Shown piece after piece: positions 5,822 through 12,937 of a stretch of DNA of 12,937 bases. Positions within the stretch are counted from its first letter, which is position 1, and each line of letters begins with the position of its first letter. The stretch comes from an uncultured Eubacteriales bacterium (GTDB lineage: Bacteria > Bacillota > Clostridia > Oscillospirales > Acutalibacteraceae), in NCBI GenBank assembly GCA_948815685.1, contig CAQJOC010000001.1, positions 1,709-14,645 on the forward strand. Reading direction: 5' to 3'. The notes beneath the pieces are model-generated. The model did not search any database and had not been told where the DNA came from. It worked only from the letters and a program-made list of their open reading frames with translations. The translations under genes were made by a program, and so were the position numbers.

Positions 5822-7090
5822 TTATTCTTCCCCATATTTAGAAAAATTTCCCAGCTTATTTTCGATTTGTAAAAGTCGATTGTACTTACAAACTCTTTCA
5901 CTTCGAGAAGGAGCTCCTGATTTTATCTGACCGGAATTAGTGGCAACAGCAATATCCGCAATTGACGTATCTTCCGTTTCACCACTTCGATGTGAAACAA
6001 TAGTACGATAACCACTACGCTGTGCAAGTCTTATTGTATCTAAAGTTTCGGTAAGAGTTCCGATTTGATTCGGTTTTATCAAAATCGCGTTTCCACTTTT
6101 TAAAGCAATTCCCTTTTTTAATCGTTTTGCGTTGGTTACAAACAAGTCGTCTCCTACAATCTGTATTTTGTGTCCCAATTCTTTTTGAAATTTGGAAAAA
6201 TTGTCAAAATCATCATCTGAAAAAGGGTCTTCAATGGAAATAATAGGATATTTCTCTACAAGAGTTTTATAATATGAAAAAAGTTCATCTATTTTAACTA
6301 TTTGATTTTTTTTAGGAAATTTATATCCATTGTTGCCGTCATTCCATTCTCCGGCAGCAACATCCAAACAAATAAAAACATCTTTTCCCGCTCTGTACCC
6401 TGCTTTTTCTATTGCATCAGTTATTAATTCAAGTGCCTGCTCATCTTTCTCAAGTGTTGGAGCAAATCCGCCTTCGTCACCGACTGCTGTTGACAAACCT
6501 TGTGATTTCAATAAAGCTTTCAATTGAGAATAAATTTCCGTACCCATTTGCATAGCCTCATTAAAGGATTTTGCTCCCGAAGGAAATATCATAAATTCCT
6601 GAATTTCCACGTTATTGTCGGCATGTGCTCCTCCGTTTAGTATATTCATCATAGGCACAGGTAAAACACAAGAATTTATCCCACCTAAATATTTATATAA
6701 ATCCATTTTAAATACTTTTGCTGCAGCTTTTGCACAAGCTAAAGATACCGCTAAAATAGCGTTTGCACCGAGTTTACTTTTATTTTCTGTTCCATCAAAT
6801 TTAATCATTGTGTAATCTATTTCAGACTGATTTGATACATCTAAACCTCTGATAATATCATTTATTTTAGTATTTATATTGCCTAAAGCTTTGCTGACTC
6901 CTTTGCCACTGTATGTATTGCCATTATCTCTTAATTCAATTGCTTCATGTTTTCCGGTTGATGCCCCTGACGGAACACAAGCCCATGCCTTAATGCCCGA
7001 TTCAAGCATAATTTCGGCAGAAACAGTGGGGATGCCCCTTGAATCAAAAATTTGATGTCCTATAACTTTTTGAATTTTAGTTCCATTCAT
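5822..7090 (-). CDS. eno: Enolase (phosphopyruvate hydratase)
   Basis: A cytoplasmic glycolytic enzyme that interconverts 2-phosphoglycerate and phosphoenolpyruvate; it uses two Mg2+. At 422 residues it is full length (family about 420-435). All catalytic positions are visible: mobile loop SGASTG (41-46), E165 in VEIQEF, general acid E206 in VGDEGG, metal ligands D243, E287 and D314, general base K339 in LIKPNQ, and H367-R368-S369 in VSHRSG, with K390 in IKSGAPSRSERV. The second metal motif is IEDPF rather than the IEDG more common in bacteria. ATG 7090 has AAAGGTG 5 nt upstream. It is monocistronic here, not beside gap, pgk, tpi or gpm as in many Firmicutes. Confidence 0.98.
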   Translation of the reverse strand: MNGTKIQKVIGHQIFDSRGIPTVSAEIMLESGIKAWACVPSGASTGKHEAIELRDNGNTYSGKGVSKALGNINTKINDIIRGLDVSNQSEIDYTMIKFDGTENKSKLGANAILAVSLACAKAAAKVFKMDLYKYLGGINSCVLPVPMMNILNGGAHADNNVEIQEFMIFPSGAKSFNEAMQMGTEIYSQLKALLKSQGLSTAVGDEGGFAPTLEKDEQALELITDAIEKAGYRAGKDVFICLDVAAGEWNDGNNGYKFPKKNQIVKIDELFSYYKTLVEKYPIISIEDPFSDDDFDNFSKFQKELGHKIQIVGDDLFVTNAKRLKKGIALKSGNAILIKPNQIGTLTETLDTIRLAQRSGYRTIVSHRSGETEDTSIADIAVATNSGQIKSGAPSRSERVCKYNRLLQIENKLGNFSKYGEE

Positions 7091-7381
7091 ATAAACACCT
7101 TTCCTCTTTTACATTAAATATTTTTAAGATAATACAGATTCAATCTAATAAAAAAATCATAACATATAAAAATAAAAAGCTAAAGATTATTTAGTCGAAA
7201 AATACAAAAACTATTCTTAAAAGCAAATAAACCATAAGAAGATTAATCAAACAGGAAAATATATTTTCGGAAATAGGACATTTTAAATTATTATTCGTCT
7301 TGAATTCGTTAATGAGGTTCAAATAAAATCCTTTTGTAAATACTTAATAGTGAAATACCTTTAAATTCGCTTACTTGCTTT
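7091..7381. other. Intergenic region upstream of eno
   Basis: 291 AT-rich bases with no supported gene. A weak eno promoter may lie at 7115-7143 (minus-strand TTGAAT, 17 nt, TATTTA). I see no terminator of the upstream glycosyltransferase gene and no conserved RNA structure. Confidence 0.5.
7115..7143 (-). promoter_or_regulatory. Weak candidate eno promoter
   Basis: Minus-strand TTGAAT (7143-7138), a 17-nt spacer, then TATTTA (7120-7115). The implied leader of about 18 nt is short but would still include the AAAGGTG ribosome binding site. Confidence 0.3.
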
Positions 7382-8281
7382 TTATGTTTTGGGTATGGAG
7401 ACTCTCCTTTTCTTCAAATCGCTATATAAAGCCTGTGGTACCCTATAAAGACATGAAATAAAAAATCTTAAAGCCAAATATATGTAACTGAATTTATAAA
7501 TTTTATAAATATCTTTTTCTATGAGAAATGATTTTATTAATTTTAATGAGTGCAGATAGCTATTCAATTGGTCGAAAGACATAGAATTCGTCAAACTAAA
7601 ATTATGTTTTCTATAATAATATAAAAAATCATCTATAATGACTATTTTATGTGAAAAATAAAACGCTTTCAAAGTAAATATCATATCTTCAAAACATTTA
7701 TTTTCAAAAAAAAGATTATTTTGTAATATTATATCCCTTTTAAATATTTTATTCCATAGAAAAAAGTGCAAATTGGTATCCTTAATAAGAGTGCCTATAA
7801 TATTGACGGAATTGTATTTCCCCGGTCTATGATTAAATAAGCATTTTCTGATATAAATTTTTTTATTTGAATTTTTTTTACCTTTTTCCTTTATATAATA
7901 ATATTTACAGCAAGCAATATCAGCATTACATTTCTTTATATTTTTATACATAACTTCTAAAAAATTCGATTCAATAAAGTCATCACTATCTAAAAAGAAA
8001 ATATATTCTCCCCGGGCATGTTCAAGGCCTATGTTTCTGGCGAAAGATACTCCATTGTTTTTTTGCAAATTTACTATTTTTATATAATTAAATTTATCCG
8101 TATACTCATTTGCTATTTTTAAAGAGCGGTCCGTTGACTTATCGTCTATAATTATTATTTCAAAACTTTTCATAGTCTGGACTATAACAGAATCAAGACA
8201 TTTTTTTAAAAACGTTTCACTATTATACATCGGGATTATTATGCTTATTTTAGGTATAAAACCCTTATCTATATTACACAA
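7382..8281 (-). CDS. Family 2 glycosyltransferase
   Basis: Transfers a sugar from a nucleotide donor to a surface glycan, teichoic acid or exopolysaccharide precursor; the substrate cannot be told. The 299-residue protein shows the GT-A fold in order: ISIIIPMYNSETFLKKCLDS (12-31), FEIIIIDDKSTDRS (40-53), GVSFARNIGLEHARGEYIFFLDSDD, with the metal-binding D-x-D at 98-101, and FEDMIF (a GT2 acid/base-type ED motif) in the second half. No transmembrane anchor is obvious; the C-terminus is basic. The start is TTG 8281: GGAGG sits 8 nt upstream and the protein begins at the expected distance before IIIPMYN. No other polysaccharide genes are adjacent. Composition is AT-rich (10 G/C in 60 at 7861-7920), consistent with a transferred gene. 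GT2 membership is secure; the pathway is not. Confidence 0.92.
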   Translation of the reverse strand: MCNIDKGFIPKISIIIPMYNSETFLKKCLDSVIVQTMKSFEIIIIDDKSTDRSLKIANEYTDKFNYIKIVNLQKNNGVSFARNIGLEHARGEYIFFLDSDDFIESNFLEVMYKNIKKCNADIACCKYYYIKEKGKKNSNKKIYIRKCLFNHRPGKYNSVNIIGTLIKDTNLHFFLWNKIFKRDIILQNNLFFENKCFEDMIFTLKAFYFSHKIVIIDDFLYYYRKHNFSLTNSMSFDQLNSYLHSLKLIKSFLIEKDIYKIYKFSYIYLALRFFISCLYRVPQALYSDLKKRRVSIPKT

Positions 8282-8578
8282 ATTTTATCCCTCCGTTTCA
8301 TAAAAATATTTACAGAAAATTTATTTATATCCAAAAAATTTGAAAAATAACCACATATTTATTAAAACAAAATGGGAAACACCTCACAAAGATTATATAT
8401 TGACAATGCATCTCCGGCTTTTTGTTGTTATATAATTAAAAATATATCAACAGATTTTATTTAAATTTTATAGACACCTTTTGTGCTGTGTTTTCAATAT
8501 TACAATCGTATACAATCTCCGTCCAATCGGATTAGAGATATTTAAAAGATTAGAGAACTATCATTTTTCAAATAGACA
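8282..8578. other. Intergenic region upstream of the glycosyltransferase
   Basis: 297 AT-rich bases with no supported gene. It contains an AT-rich imperfect hairpin (8424-8451, GTTG...CAAC ends) and two copies of CTCTAATC on the minus strand near 8530-8550. I found no convincing sigma-A promoter for the glycosyltransferase; it may be read through from the upstream gene. Confidence 0.45.
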
Positions 8579-9625
8579 CTAAGAAATATTTATTGTATAT
8601 GTTCCTTTATCCTGCTTCTTTGATATTCTTGAAAACGGAAATGATATCAATATAGTAAAAAAATATGTTATTATACGCCATAAAAGTACAGCAGGTTTAA
8701 TTGTCTGGTCTGTGAAAAAAAAACCAAAAAATATTAAAAAGCCTCCTTCGGCAGCACCGGAGCCTCCGGGAAGGGGCATAAACGCCGATATAACAGATAC
8801 AAATGCCTGAGATGCAATCATATCAAAAACCTTTGCACCATGAAACTGAAATGAGCGATATATACAGTATGGGACCACAAACATACAAGTTATTTGCATA
8901 GCAGTTAAAACATAAGATTCCAAAACAAGAGTCTGATTTTTATATAACCGGCTATTATTTAAATGGAAATATTCCAATTGAGACTTTATATTTTCCATTT
9001 TTTTATCCTTATTTTTTATAATTCTTAATCTTGACAGATATTCAAAAATTTGTGAAATTATCCTGTAAGTCAAATTTTTATTGAACGAAAAAAGTAAAAT
9101 TATTATTATTACGAATGCTTGCGAACAAAATCCAAAAATCAGAATCCCTCGCATAAGGTGCATTATCTCGCCTTTAAAAAGATGCGATTTAAAAAAAATT
9201 GCCAAAGCACTATATATAGTTATTGTAGATTGGTAGACTAAAAACTTTTGAACCAAAGCTGAAGTAGCCCGCCCAGGGTCAAGACCCTTTTGAGACATAG
9301 AATAAACTTGCATGGGCTGACCTCCGGAAGCCCCGGGTGTAACTGCACTGAAAAATTGTCCAACCATACAACATTTAAAAGCATCTTTAAATGAATAAAA
9401 CTGCTTATCGGTATTTACAAAACGAAAGATTAGAAAGGCATCAATCAAAATATTTAAAAAATGGCATATTACCGCTGTTATAAGCCATCTTTTATTAAAT
9501 TGTTTAGCACTTTTAATTAAATCCAACAGACCGTTTTCGGAAACACAGAAATATACAAGCATAGAAACTGAAAGCAACAGCATTAATATATTAAAAATTG
9601 ATTTTTTATCAAAGGGTCTTTTCAT
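8579..9625 (-). CDS. LPG-synthase transmembrane-domain protein (flippase-like, UPF0104/YbhN type)
   Basis: A multi-spanning membrane protein of the family that forms the flippase half of MprF, which moves aminoacylated lipids to the outer leaflet; stand-alone members may flip other lipids. Taking ATG 9625 gives 348 residues with about eight hydrophobic segments. The family signatures are present: FSAVTPGASGGQPMQVYSM near residue 95, then KGLDPGRATSALVQKFLVYQ, and near the C-terminus SAFMPLPGGSGAAEGGFLI. The soluble lysyltransferase domain of full MprF is absent, so it cannot itself make lysyl-PG. Start choice: the frame is open to a GTG at 9685, but GGGAG at 9637-9633 sits 7 nt before ATG 9625, and no ribosome binding site precedes 9685. 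It has its own promoter; neighbours give no pathway. Confidence 0.9.
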   Translation of the reverse strand: MKRPFDKKSIFNILMLLLSVSMLVYFCVSENGLLDLIKSAKQFNKRWLITAVICHFLNILIDAFLIFRFVNTDKQFYSFKDAFKCCMVGQFFSAVTPGASGGQPMQVYSMSQKGLDPGRATSALVQKFLVYQSTITIYSALAIFFKSHLFKGEIMHLMRGILIFGFCSQAFVIIIILLFSFNKNLTYRIISQIFEYLSRLRIIKNKDKKMENIKSQLEYFHLNNSRLYKNQTLVLESYVLTAMQITCMFVVPYCIYRSFQFHGAKVFDMIASQAFVSVISAFMPLPGGSGAAEGGFLIFFGFFFTDQTIKPAVLLWRIITYFFTILISFPFSRISKKQDKGTYTINIS

Positions 9626-9708
9626 TTTCATTCTCCCAAATTTTCTCTGCTTTTCCACAAAGAAGGCGAACATGTAACAAACCACATTAATTCAAATATA
9701 TTATTAAT

Positions 9709-9736
9709 ATAATACACTGATTTTTCCCAAAGTCAA
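9709..9736 (-). promoter_or_regulatory. Promoter of the LPG-synthase-TM gene
   Basis: Minus-strand TTGACT (9736-9731), a 16-nt spacer, then TATTAT (9714-9709). Transcription would start near 9702, giving a leader of about 77 nt to ATG 9625. Confidence 0.55.
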
Positions 9737-9815
9737 GCAATTTCCGCCCATAGGGGTAAAAATCAATTTTGATTCAAAATTTTTAAAATGGTGCGAAAAG
9801 CAAGATTACACTTCA

Positions 9816-9961
9816 TGTAAAACCAATTTGAAACATTAAAAAACTGATATTTTTATAAATATAATATCAAAATTTGCAAATTTTTTCCATTTTTAATTTA
9901 TCCGTAACCCAATATTTTGCCTTTTACTTAAGAGTATTTTTTGATTTCGCATAAGATCTAA
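9816..9961. repeat. Dispersed repeat copy B
   Basis: Partner of 5585-5725 in the same orientation. Here the conserved block forms a cleaner dyad, TGATATT (9845-9851) with AATATCA, around an 11-nt AT loop; copy A has one mismatch in it. The right third has diverged most. No open frame is shared between the copies. Confidence 0.65.
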
Positions 9962-10106
9962 TTAAATAATTTATCTAAAATTAATTGGCCTGTCACACGA
10001 AATTTTTTAGAATAAATTTGGCGTATTCTTCAAAAAAATACAATGTAAATTCCACAAAAAATCTGAAAGACTATAGCTGTTCCGGTTTAAAATAATTTCA
10101 TGACAG

Positions 10107-10137
10107 TTTTAATAAAAAATCTCTCAGCTTTATAAAT
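10107..10137 (-). repeat. Left arm of 31-bp inverted repeat
   Basis: Its reverse complement (ATTTATAAAGCTGAGAG, then ATTTTTTATTAAAA) matches 10393-10423 at 28 of 31 positions. The two arms face each other and enclose 255 bp that include the possible sRNA. Confidence 0.7.
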
Positions 10138-10148
10138 ATCGTGCTACT

Positions 10149-10287
10149 TTGATTATATTTTATTATTCTGCTAAAAATTAAAAATATATGAAATTGGTTA
10201 AGCATCAAATCTAAATACTTCTTTACTGCCCAAAGTTATTACTTTGGGCGATTTTGAATCGAAATAGCTATAAAGAGCTATTTTTTT
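10149..10287 (+). ncRNA. Possible plus-strand small RNA with promoter and terminator
   Basis: A plus-strand promoter-like pair, TTGATT (10149-10154), 17 nt, TAAAAA (10172-10177) with TG one base before the -10, would start an RNA near 10184. Downstream lie a perfect 9-bp hairpin GCCCAAAGT-TATT-ACTTTGGGC (10228-10249), a small GATT-TTG-AATC hairpin (10250-10260), and a terminator AAATAGCT-ATAAAG-AGCTATTT ending in seven T (10262-10287). The hairpins are certain; expression and the weak promoter are inferred. No known RNA family is recognised. The same hairpins would also form in a secA 3' UTR, but without a T-tract on that strand. Confidence 0.35.
10262..10287 (+). terminator. Orphan plus-strand intrinsic terminator
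   Basis: An 8-bp stem 10262-10269/10276-10283 runs into T 10281-10287. The stem is AT-rich, but the T-run is good. No plus-strand gene lies upstream. Confidence 0.5.
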
Positions 10288-10392
10288 CAGTTTGCGGTTC
10301 CCTCACTTCATCTATGAATTGGATAAAATATATAGTTTGTTTTATTTTTCAGACAAGGCCTAGTCTTGTAGAGATAAGCCAGACCATACTTT

Positions 10393-10423
10393 ATTTATAA
10401 AGCTGTAAGATTTTTTATTAAAG
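10393..10423 (+). repeat. Right arm of 31-bp inverted repeat
   Basis: ATTTATAAAGCTGTAAG, then ATTTTTTATTAAAG, is the inverted partner of 10107-10137 with three mismatches. It lies inside the loop of the GATAAGCCA/TGGCTTATC inverted repeat. No target-site duplication is evident outside the arms. Confidence 0.7.
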
Positions 10424-10466
10424 AAAGTGGCTTATCCATACTTCTTAACTTCTACACAGCCAGAAA

Positions 10467-12937
10467 CTAGCCCCCTATCTTAGAGTCTCCACTATTTCCG
10501 GAAGTTTTATTTTCATTGGTAAGGCGAGAAACACTTTCTCTCATAGACCTAAGATTATTTGTAAATTCAGTTCTAAATCCTAAAAGCCCTTTAATCGTAT
10601 TTTCCTTTATAGCGTCTATCATAGCATCAAACATGTCGAAACCTTCCACGCGGTAATCAACAATCGGGTCTCTTTGTCCATATGCTCTAAGATTAATTCC
10701 CCTCTTAAGCTCTTCCATAGCATCAATATGATCCATCCATTGTTCATCTACATTCCTAAGTAATACCATTCTTTCAAGATTTCTCATAGATTTTTCTCCG
10801 AGAGTCTCTTCTATGTTCTTATACTCCTCGTTACATTTATTTACTATAATTTCTGAAATTTGTTCCGGTGTAATCGTGTCCATTTCATCGAGGTCAAATT
10901 TTAACTCATCGCCACTTAAAAGCCATCCTCTATAATAATCCGTAAGTCCCTCTAAATTCCAATGTTCTCTCGGCGTTCCAGGCATGATATACGAATTTAC
11001 AATCTTATTGACGGATTCCACAATCATATTCTTAATCTGATCCTGCACACTGTCTCCATCGAGAACTTTATCTCTTTGACTGTATATAATTTCGCGTTGT
11101 CTACTAAGTACATCATCGTACTGAAGAACACTTTTTCTTATGGCAAAATTTCTTCCCTCTATTTTTCTTTGTGCAGATTCAATAGATTTAGTAAGCATTT
11201 TTGCTTCAAGCGGAGTATTTTCATCGACATTTAGTTTTTCCATAAACTTTTTCATTTTTTCTCCGCCGAACAACCTCATCAATTCATCATCTAAAGATAA
11301 GAAAAATCTACTTTTACCGGGGTCACCCTGACGTCCAGCTCTTCCTCTGAGCTGATTATCGATTCTTCTTGATTCATGACGTTCCGTTCCTATAATATAC
11401 AGTCCGCCAACCTCTTTTACTTCTTCGGCTGATTTATTTATGGAATCTTTATATTTATTATAAAGCTCTATATATTTACGCCTCGCTTCCAGTATATCTT
11501 CATCATCTGTTTCAGAGTAGCTGTTGGACTCATTAATAGCTTCATCACTAAATCCAAGTTCCCTTAGTTCGGTTTTTGCCAGATATTCAACATTTCCGCC
11601 AAGCATAATATCCGTTCCGCGTCCTGCCATATTTGTCGCAATCGTTATGGCACCTTTTTTACCGGCCTGTGCAATTATTTCAGCCTCTCTTTCGTGGTAT
11701 TTAGCATTTAAAACTTCATGTTTTACGCCCTTTTCTTTAAGCATAGAACTTAAAAGTTCCGACTTTTCTATCGATATCGTTCCCACAAGCACAGGCTGTC
11801 CCTTTTCATGGCTTTCTATAATTTCGTCTATAATAGCATTAAATTTCCCTGATTCTGTACTGTAAACGACATCCGGACAATCTTCTCTGAGAAGTGGTTT
11901 ATTAGAAGGAATTTCTACAACATCCAACTTGTATATCTCCCTAAATTCCGGTTCTTCAGTCATTGCAGTACCTGTCATTCCCGAAAGTTTGCTGTAAAGG
12001 CGAAAATAATTTTGGAAAGTTATCGATGCAAGTGTTTTAGATTCTCTTTCTATTTTGACATCTTCTTTTGCTTCTATTGCCTGATGAAGCCCATCATTAT
12101 AGCGACGCCCATACATAAGACGTCCTGTAAATTCATCTACAATTATGACTTCGCCATCTTTAACAACGTAATCTATATCCTTTTGCATCACTCCATGTGC
12201 CTTTATAGCCTGATTTATATGATGCTGTATAGATATATTTCCCGGGTCGGTAAGATTTTCTATATTAAAATATTTTTCTGCTTTTTCCACTCCTGCGGGA
12301 GTCAAAGTTGCGGTTTTTGCCTTTTCGTCAACAATATAATCAGAATCTTTAAAAAGTTCATCATTGTCCTCTTTGGCATTTATTTCCGCTACCTTTACAG
12401 CTGTTAAAGTTTTTGCAAATCCGTTCGCTACCGTATAAAGCTCTGTAGATTTATCTCCTTCTCCGGAAATAATAAGAGGTGTTCTGGCTTCATCTATTAA
12501 AATAGAATCAACTTCATCCACTATTGCAAAAAAATGCCCACGTTGAACTTTTGCGGATTTATATGAAACCATGTTATCCCTAAGATAATCAAATCCCAAT
12601 TCATTATTTGTTGCATATGTGATGTCACATCTGTAAGCTTCCGCTCTCTTTGATTTATCCATACTATGGGTAACCAGCCCAACGGAAAGACCGAGAAAGC
12701 GATAAAGTTTTCCCATCCATTCTGAGTCACGCTTTGCAAGATAGTCATTTACCGTAACAATATGGACACCTTTCTCAGTCAATCCGTTAAGGTATGCAGG
12801 CAGAGTAGCAACAAGTGTTTTTCCCTCGCCCGTTTTCATTTCGCTTATTCTGCCTTGATGAAGAATAATTCCACCGAGAATTTGTACCGGAAAATGCTTC
12901 ATCCCCAAAACTCGGTCAGAGGCTTCTCTGCATACGG
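10467..12937 (-). CDS. secA: Preprotein translocase ATPase SecA (partial, C-terminal zinc motif missing)
   Basis: The motor that pushes unfolded preproteins through SecYEG. About the first 75 residues lie outside the window; the frame continues upstream of TTG 12908 (CREASDRVLGMKHFPVQ), so that codon is internal. Visible in order: Walker A MKTGEGKT, VTVNDYLAKRD, DITYATNNELGFDYLRDNM, Walker B DEVDSILIDEARTPL, the preprotein cross-linking domain (IIVDEFTGRLMYGRRYNDGLHQAIEAKE), SGMTGTAMTE, NMAGRGTDIMLGG, the arginine-finger region TERHESRRIDNQLRGRAGRQGDPG, and the helical scaffold (VDEQWMDHIDAMEELKRGINLRAYGQRDP). An acidic insertion (SETDDEDILEARRKY) precedes the TERH motif. It ends ...SGDSKIGG-stop, where housekeeping SecA proteins usually continue from K-V/I-G-R-N into the CxCxSGKKYKxC zinc motif that binds SecB or lipid. 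The ATPase core is intact, so export function is expected. Confidence 0.97.
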   Translation of the reverse strand, partial: VCREASDRVLGMKHFPVQILGGIILHQGRISEMKTGEGKTLVATLPAYLNGLTEKGVHIVTVNDYLAKRDSEWMGKLYRFLGLSVGLVTHSMDKSKRAEAYRCDITYATNNELGFDYLRDNMVSYKSAKVQRGHFFAIVDEVDSILIDEARTPLIISGEGDKSTELYTVANGFAKTLTAVKVAEINAKEDNDELFKDSDYIVDEKAKTATLTPAGVEKAEKYFNIENLTDPGNISIQHHINQAIKAHGVMQKDIDYVVKDGEVIIVDEFTGRLMYGRRYNDGLHQAIEAKEDVKIERESKTLASITFQNYFRLYSKLSGMTGTAMTEEPEFREIYKLDVVEIPSNKPLLREDCPDVVYSTESGKFNAIIDEIIESHEKGQPVLVGTISIEKSELLSSMLKEKGVKHEVLNAKYHEREAEIIAQAGKKGAITIATNMAGRGTDIMLGGNVEYLAKTELRELGFSDEAINESNSYSETDDEDILEARRKYIELYNKYKDSINKSAEEVKEVGGLYIIGTERHESRRIDNQLRGRAGRQGDPGKSRFFLSLDDELMRLFGGEKMKKFMEKLNVDENTPLEAKMLTKSIESAQRKIEGRNFAIRKSVLQYDDVLSRQREIIYSQRDKVLDGDSVQDQIKNMIVESVNKIVNSYIMPGTPREHWNLEGLTDYYRGWLLSGDELKFDLDEMDTITPEQISEIIVNKCNEEYKNIEETLGEKSMRNLERMVLLRNVDEQWMDHIDAMEELKRGINLRAYGQRDPIVDYRVEGFDMFDAMIDAIKENTIKGLLGFRTEFTNNLRSMRESVSRLTNENKTSGNSGDSKIGG

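Larger units (their letters stand above)
9626..10466. other. 841-bp gene-free region between secA and the membrane-protein gene
   Basis: Too large for an ordinary gap in this window. From left to right it holds the promoter of the downstream gene (9709-9736), dispersed repeat copy B (9816-9961), the left arm of a 31-bp inverted repeat (10107-10137), a possible plus-strand sRNA ending in a terminator (10149-10287), the right arm (10393-10423), and a 9-bp perfect inverted repeat GATAAGCCA/TGGCTTATC (10373-10381 and 10428-10436) just after secA. No protein-coding gene is supported; the longest minus-strand ATG frame I checked (10098-10205, 35 codons) has no ribosome binding site. Confidence 0.7.

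Noticed and set aside
6330..6815. Two plus-strand frames antisense to eno
   Set aside because: Shadows of the fully conserved enolase frame.
8400..8436. Plus-strand TTGACA followed by TATAAT-like sequence
   Set aside because: The spacing is far beyond 16-19 nt and no plus-strand gene follows.
9626..9685. GTG 9685 as the start of the LPG-synthase-TM gene
   Set aside because: No ribosome binding site before it, whereas ATG 9625 has GGGAG at 7 nt and begins just before the first membrane segment.
10098..10205. Minus-strand 35-codon ATG frame between secA and the membrane-protein gene
   Set aside because: No Shine-Dalgarno, AT-driven composition, and it overlaps the inverted-repeat arm.
10371..10470. 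Known riboswitch or structural RNA near the secA 3' end
   Set aside because: I compared it by memory with SAM, T-box, purine, c-di-AMP, 6S and tmRNA patterns and found no matching core motif.
10962..12748. Plus- and minus-strand frames of 63-131 codons inside secA
   Set aside because: They overlap invariant SecA motifs in other frames and show no protein family features.
12906..12908. TTG 12908 as the start of SecA
   Set aside because: The reading frame and SecA conservation continue upstream to the window edge, so this is an internal codon.

Overview
The window looks like part of the chromosome of a low-GC Firmicute of the class Clostridia. The base composition is AT-rich, Shine-Dalgarno sequences are strong (GGAGG type), promoters are sigma-A-like, and the L13/S9, enolase and SecA sequences are of clostridial type. 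No genus can be named from sequence alone. Every recognisable gene lies on the minus strand, so transcription runs right to left.

Right to left: secA (10467-12937, cut by the window edge) ends exactly where its C-terminal zinc motif should begin. An 841-bp gene-free stretch (9626-10466) follows. It holds an inverted pair of 31-bp sequences, a possible plus-strand small RNA with a terminator, and one copy of a ~145-bp dispersed repeat. Next come a multi-spanning LPG-synthase-TM/flippase-like protein (8579-9625), a lone family 2 glycosyltransferase (7382-8281, TTG start) and enolase (5822-7090). The second copy of the dispersed repeat sits between enolase and a very AT-rich 529-residue protein of unknown function with a C-terminal hydrophobic hairpin (3891-5480). 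The rplM-rpsI ribosomal operon (L13, S9) has its own strong promoter and is closed by three back-to-back hairpins, one with a perfect 26-bp stem. A secreted NagZ-type beta-N-acetylhexosaminidase (1426-2637) follows.

The left 1.37 kb is a piece of a decaying prophage in the classical packaging order HNH endonuclease, small terminase, large terminase. The HNH gene appears to have lost its ATG (an ATA sits 7 nt after a perfect Shine-Dalgarno). The large terminase is broken by a one-base frameshift just before its ATPase motif. Copies of a short AACAAAGAACAATGAA-type repeat are embedded at gene ends here, and one now encodes part of the annotated TerL N-terminus.

The housekeeping genes (secA, eno, rplM, rpsI) are ordinary and have no functional link with each other. 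The accessory features are the unknown 529-residue protein, the glycosyltransferase, the two dispersed repeat families, the possible sRNA and the prophage fragment. No CRISPR array, tRNA, rRNA, integrase or transposase gene was seen.
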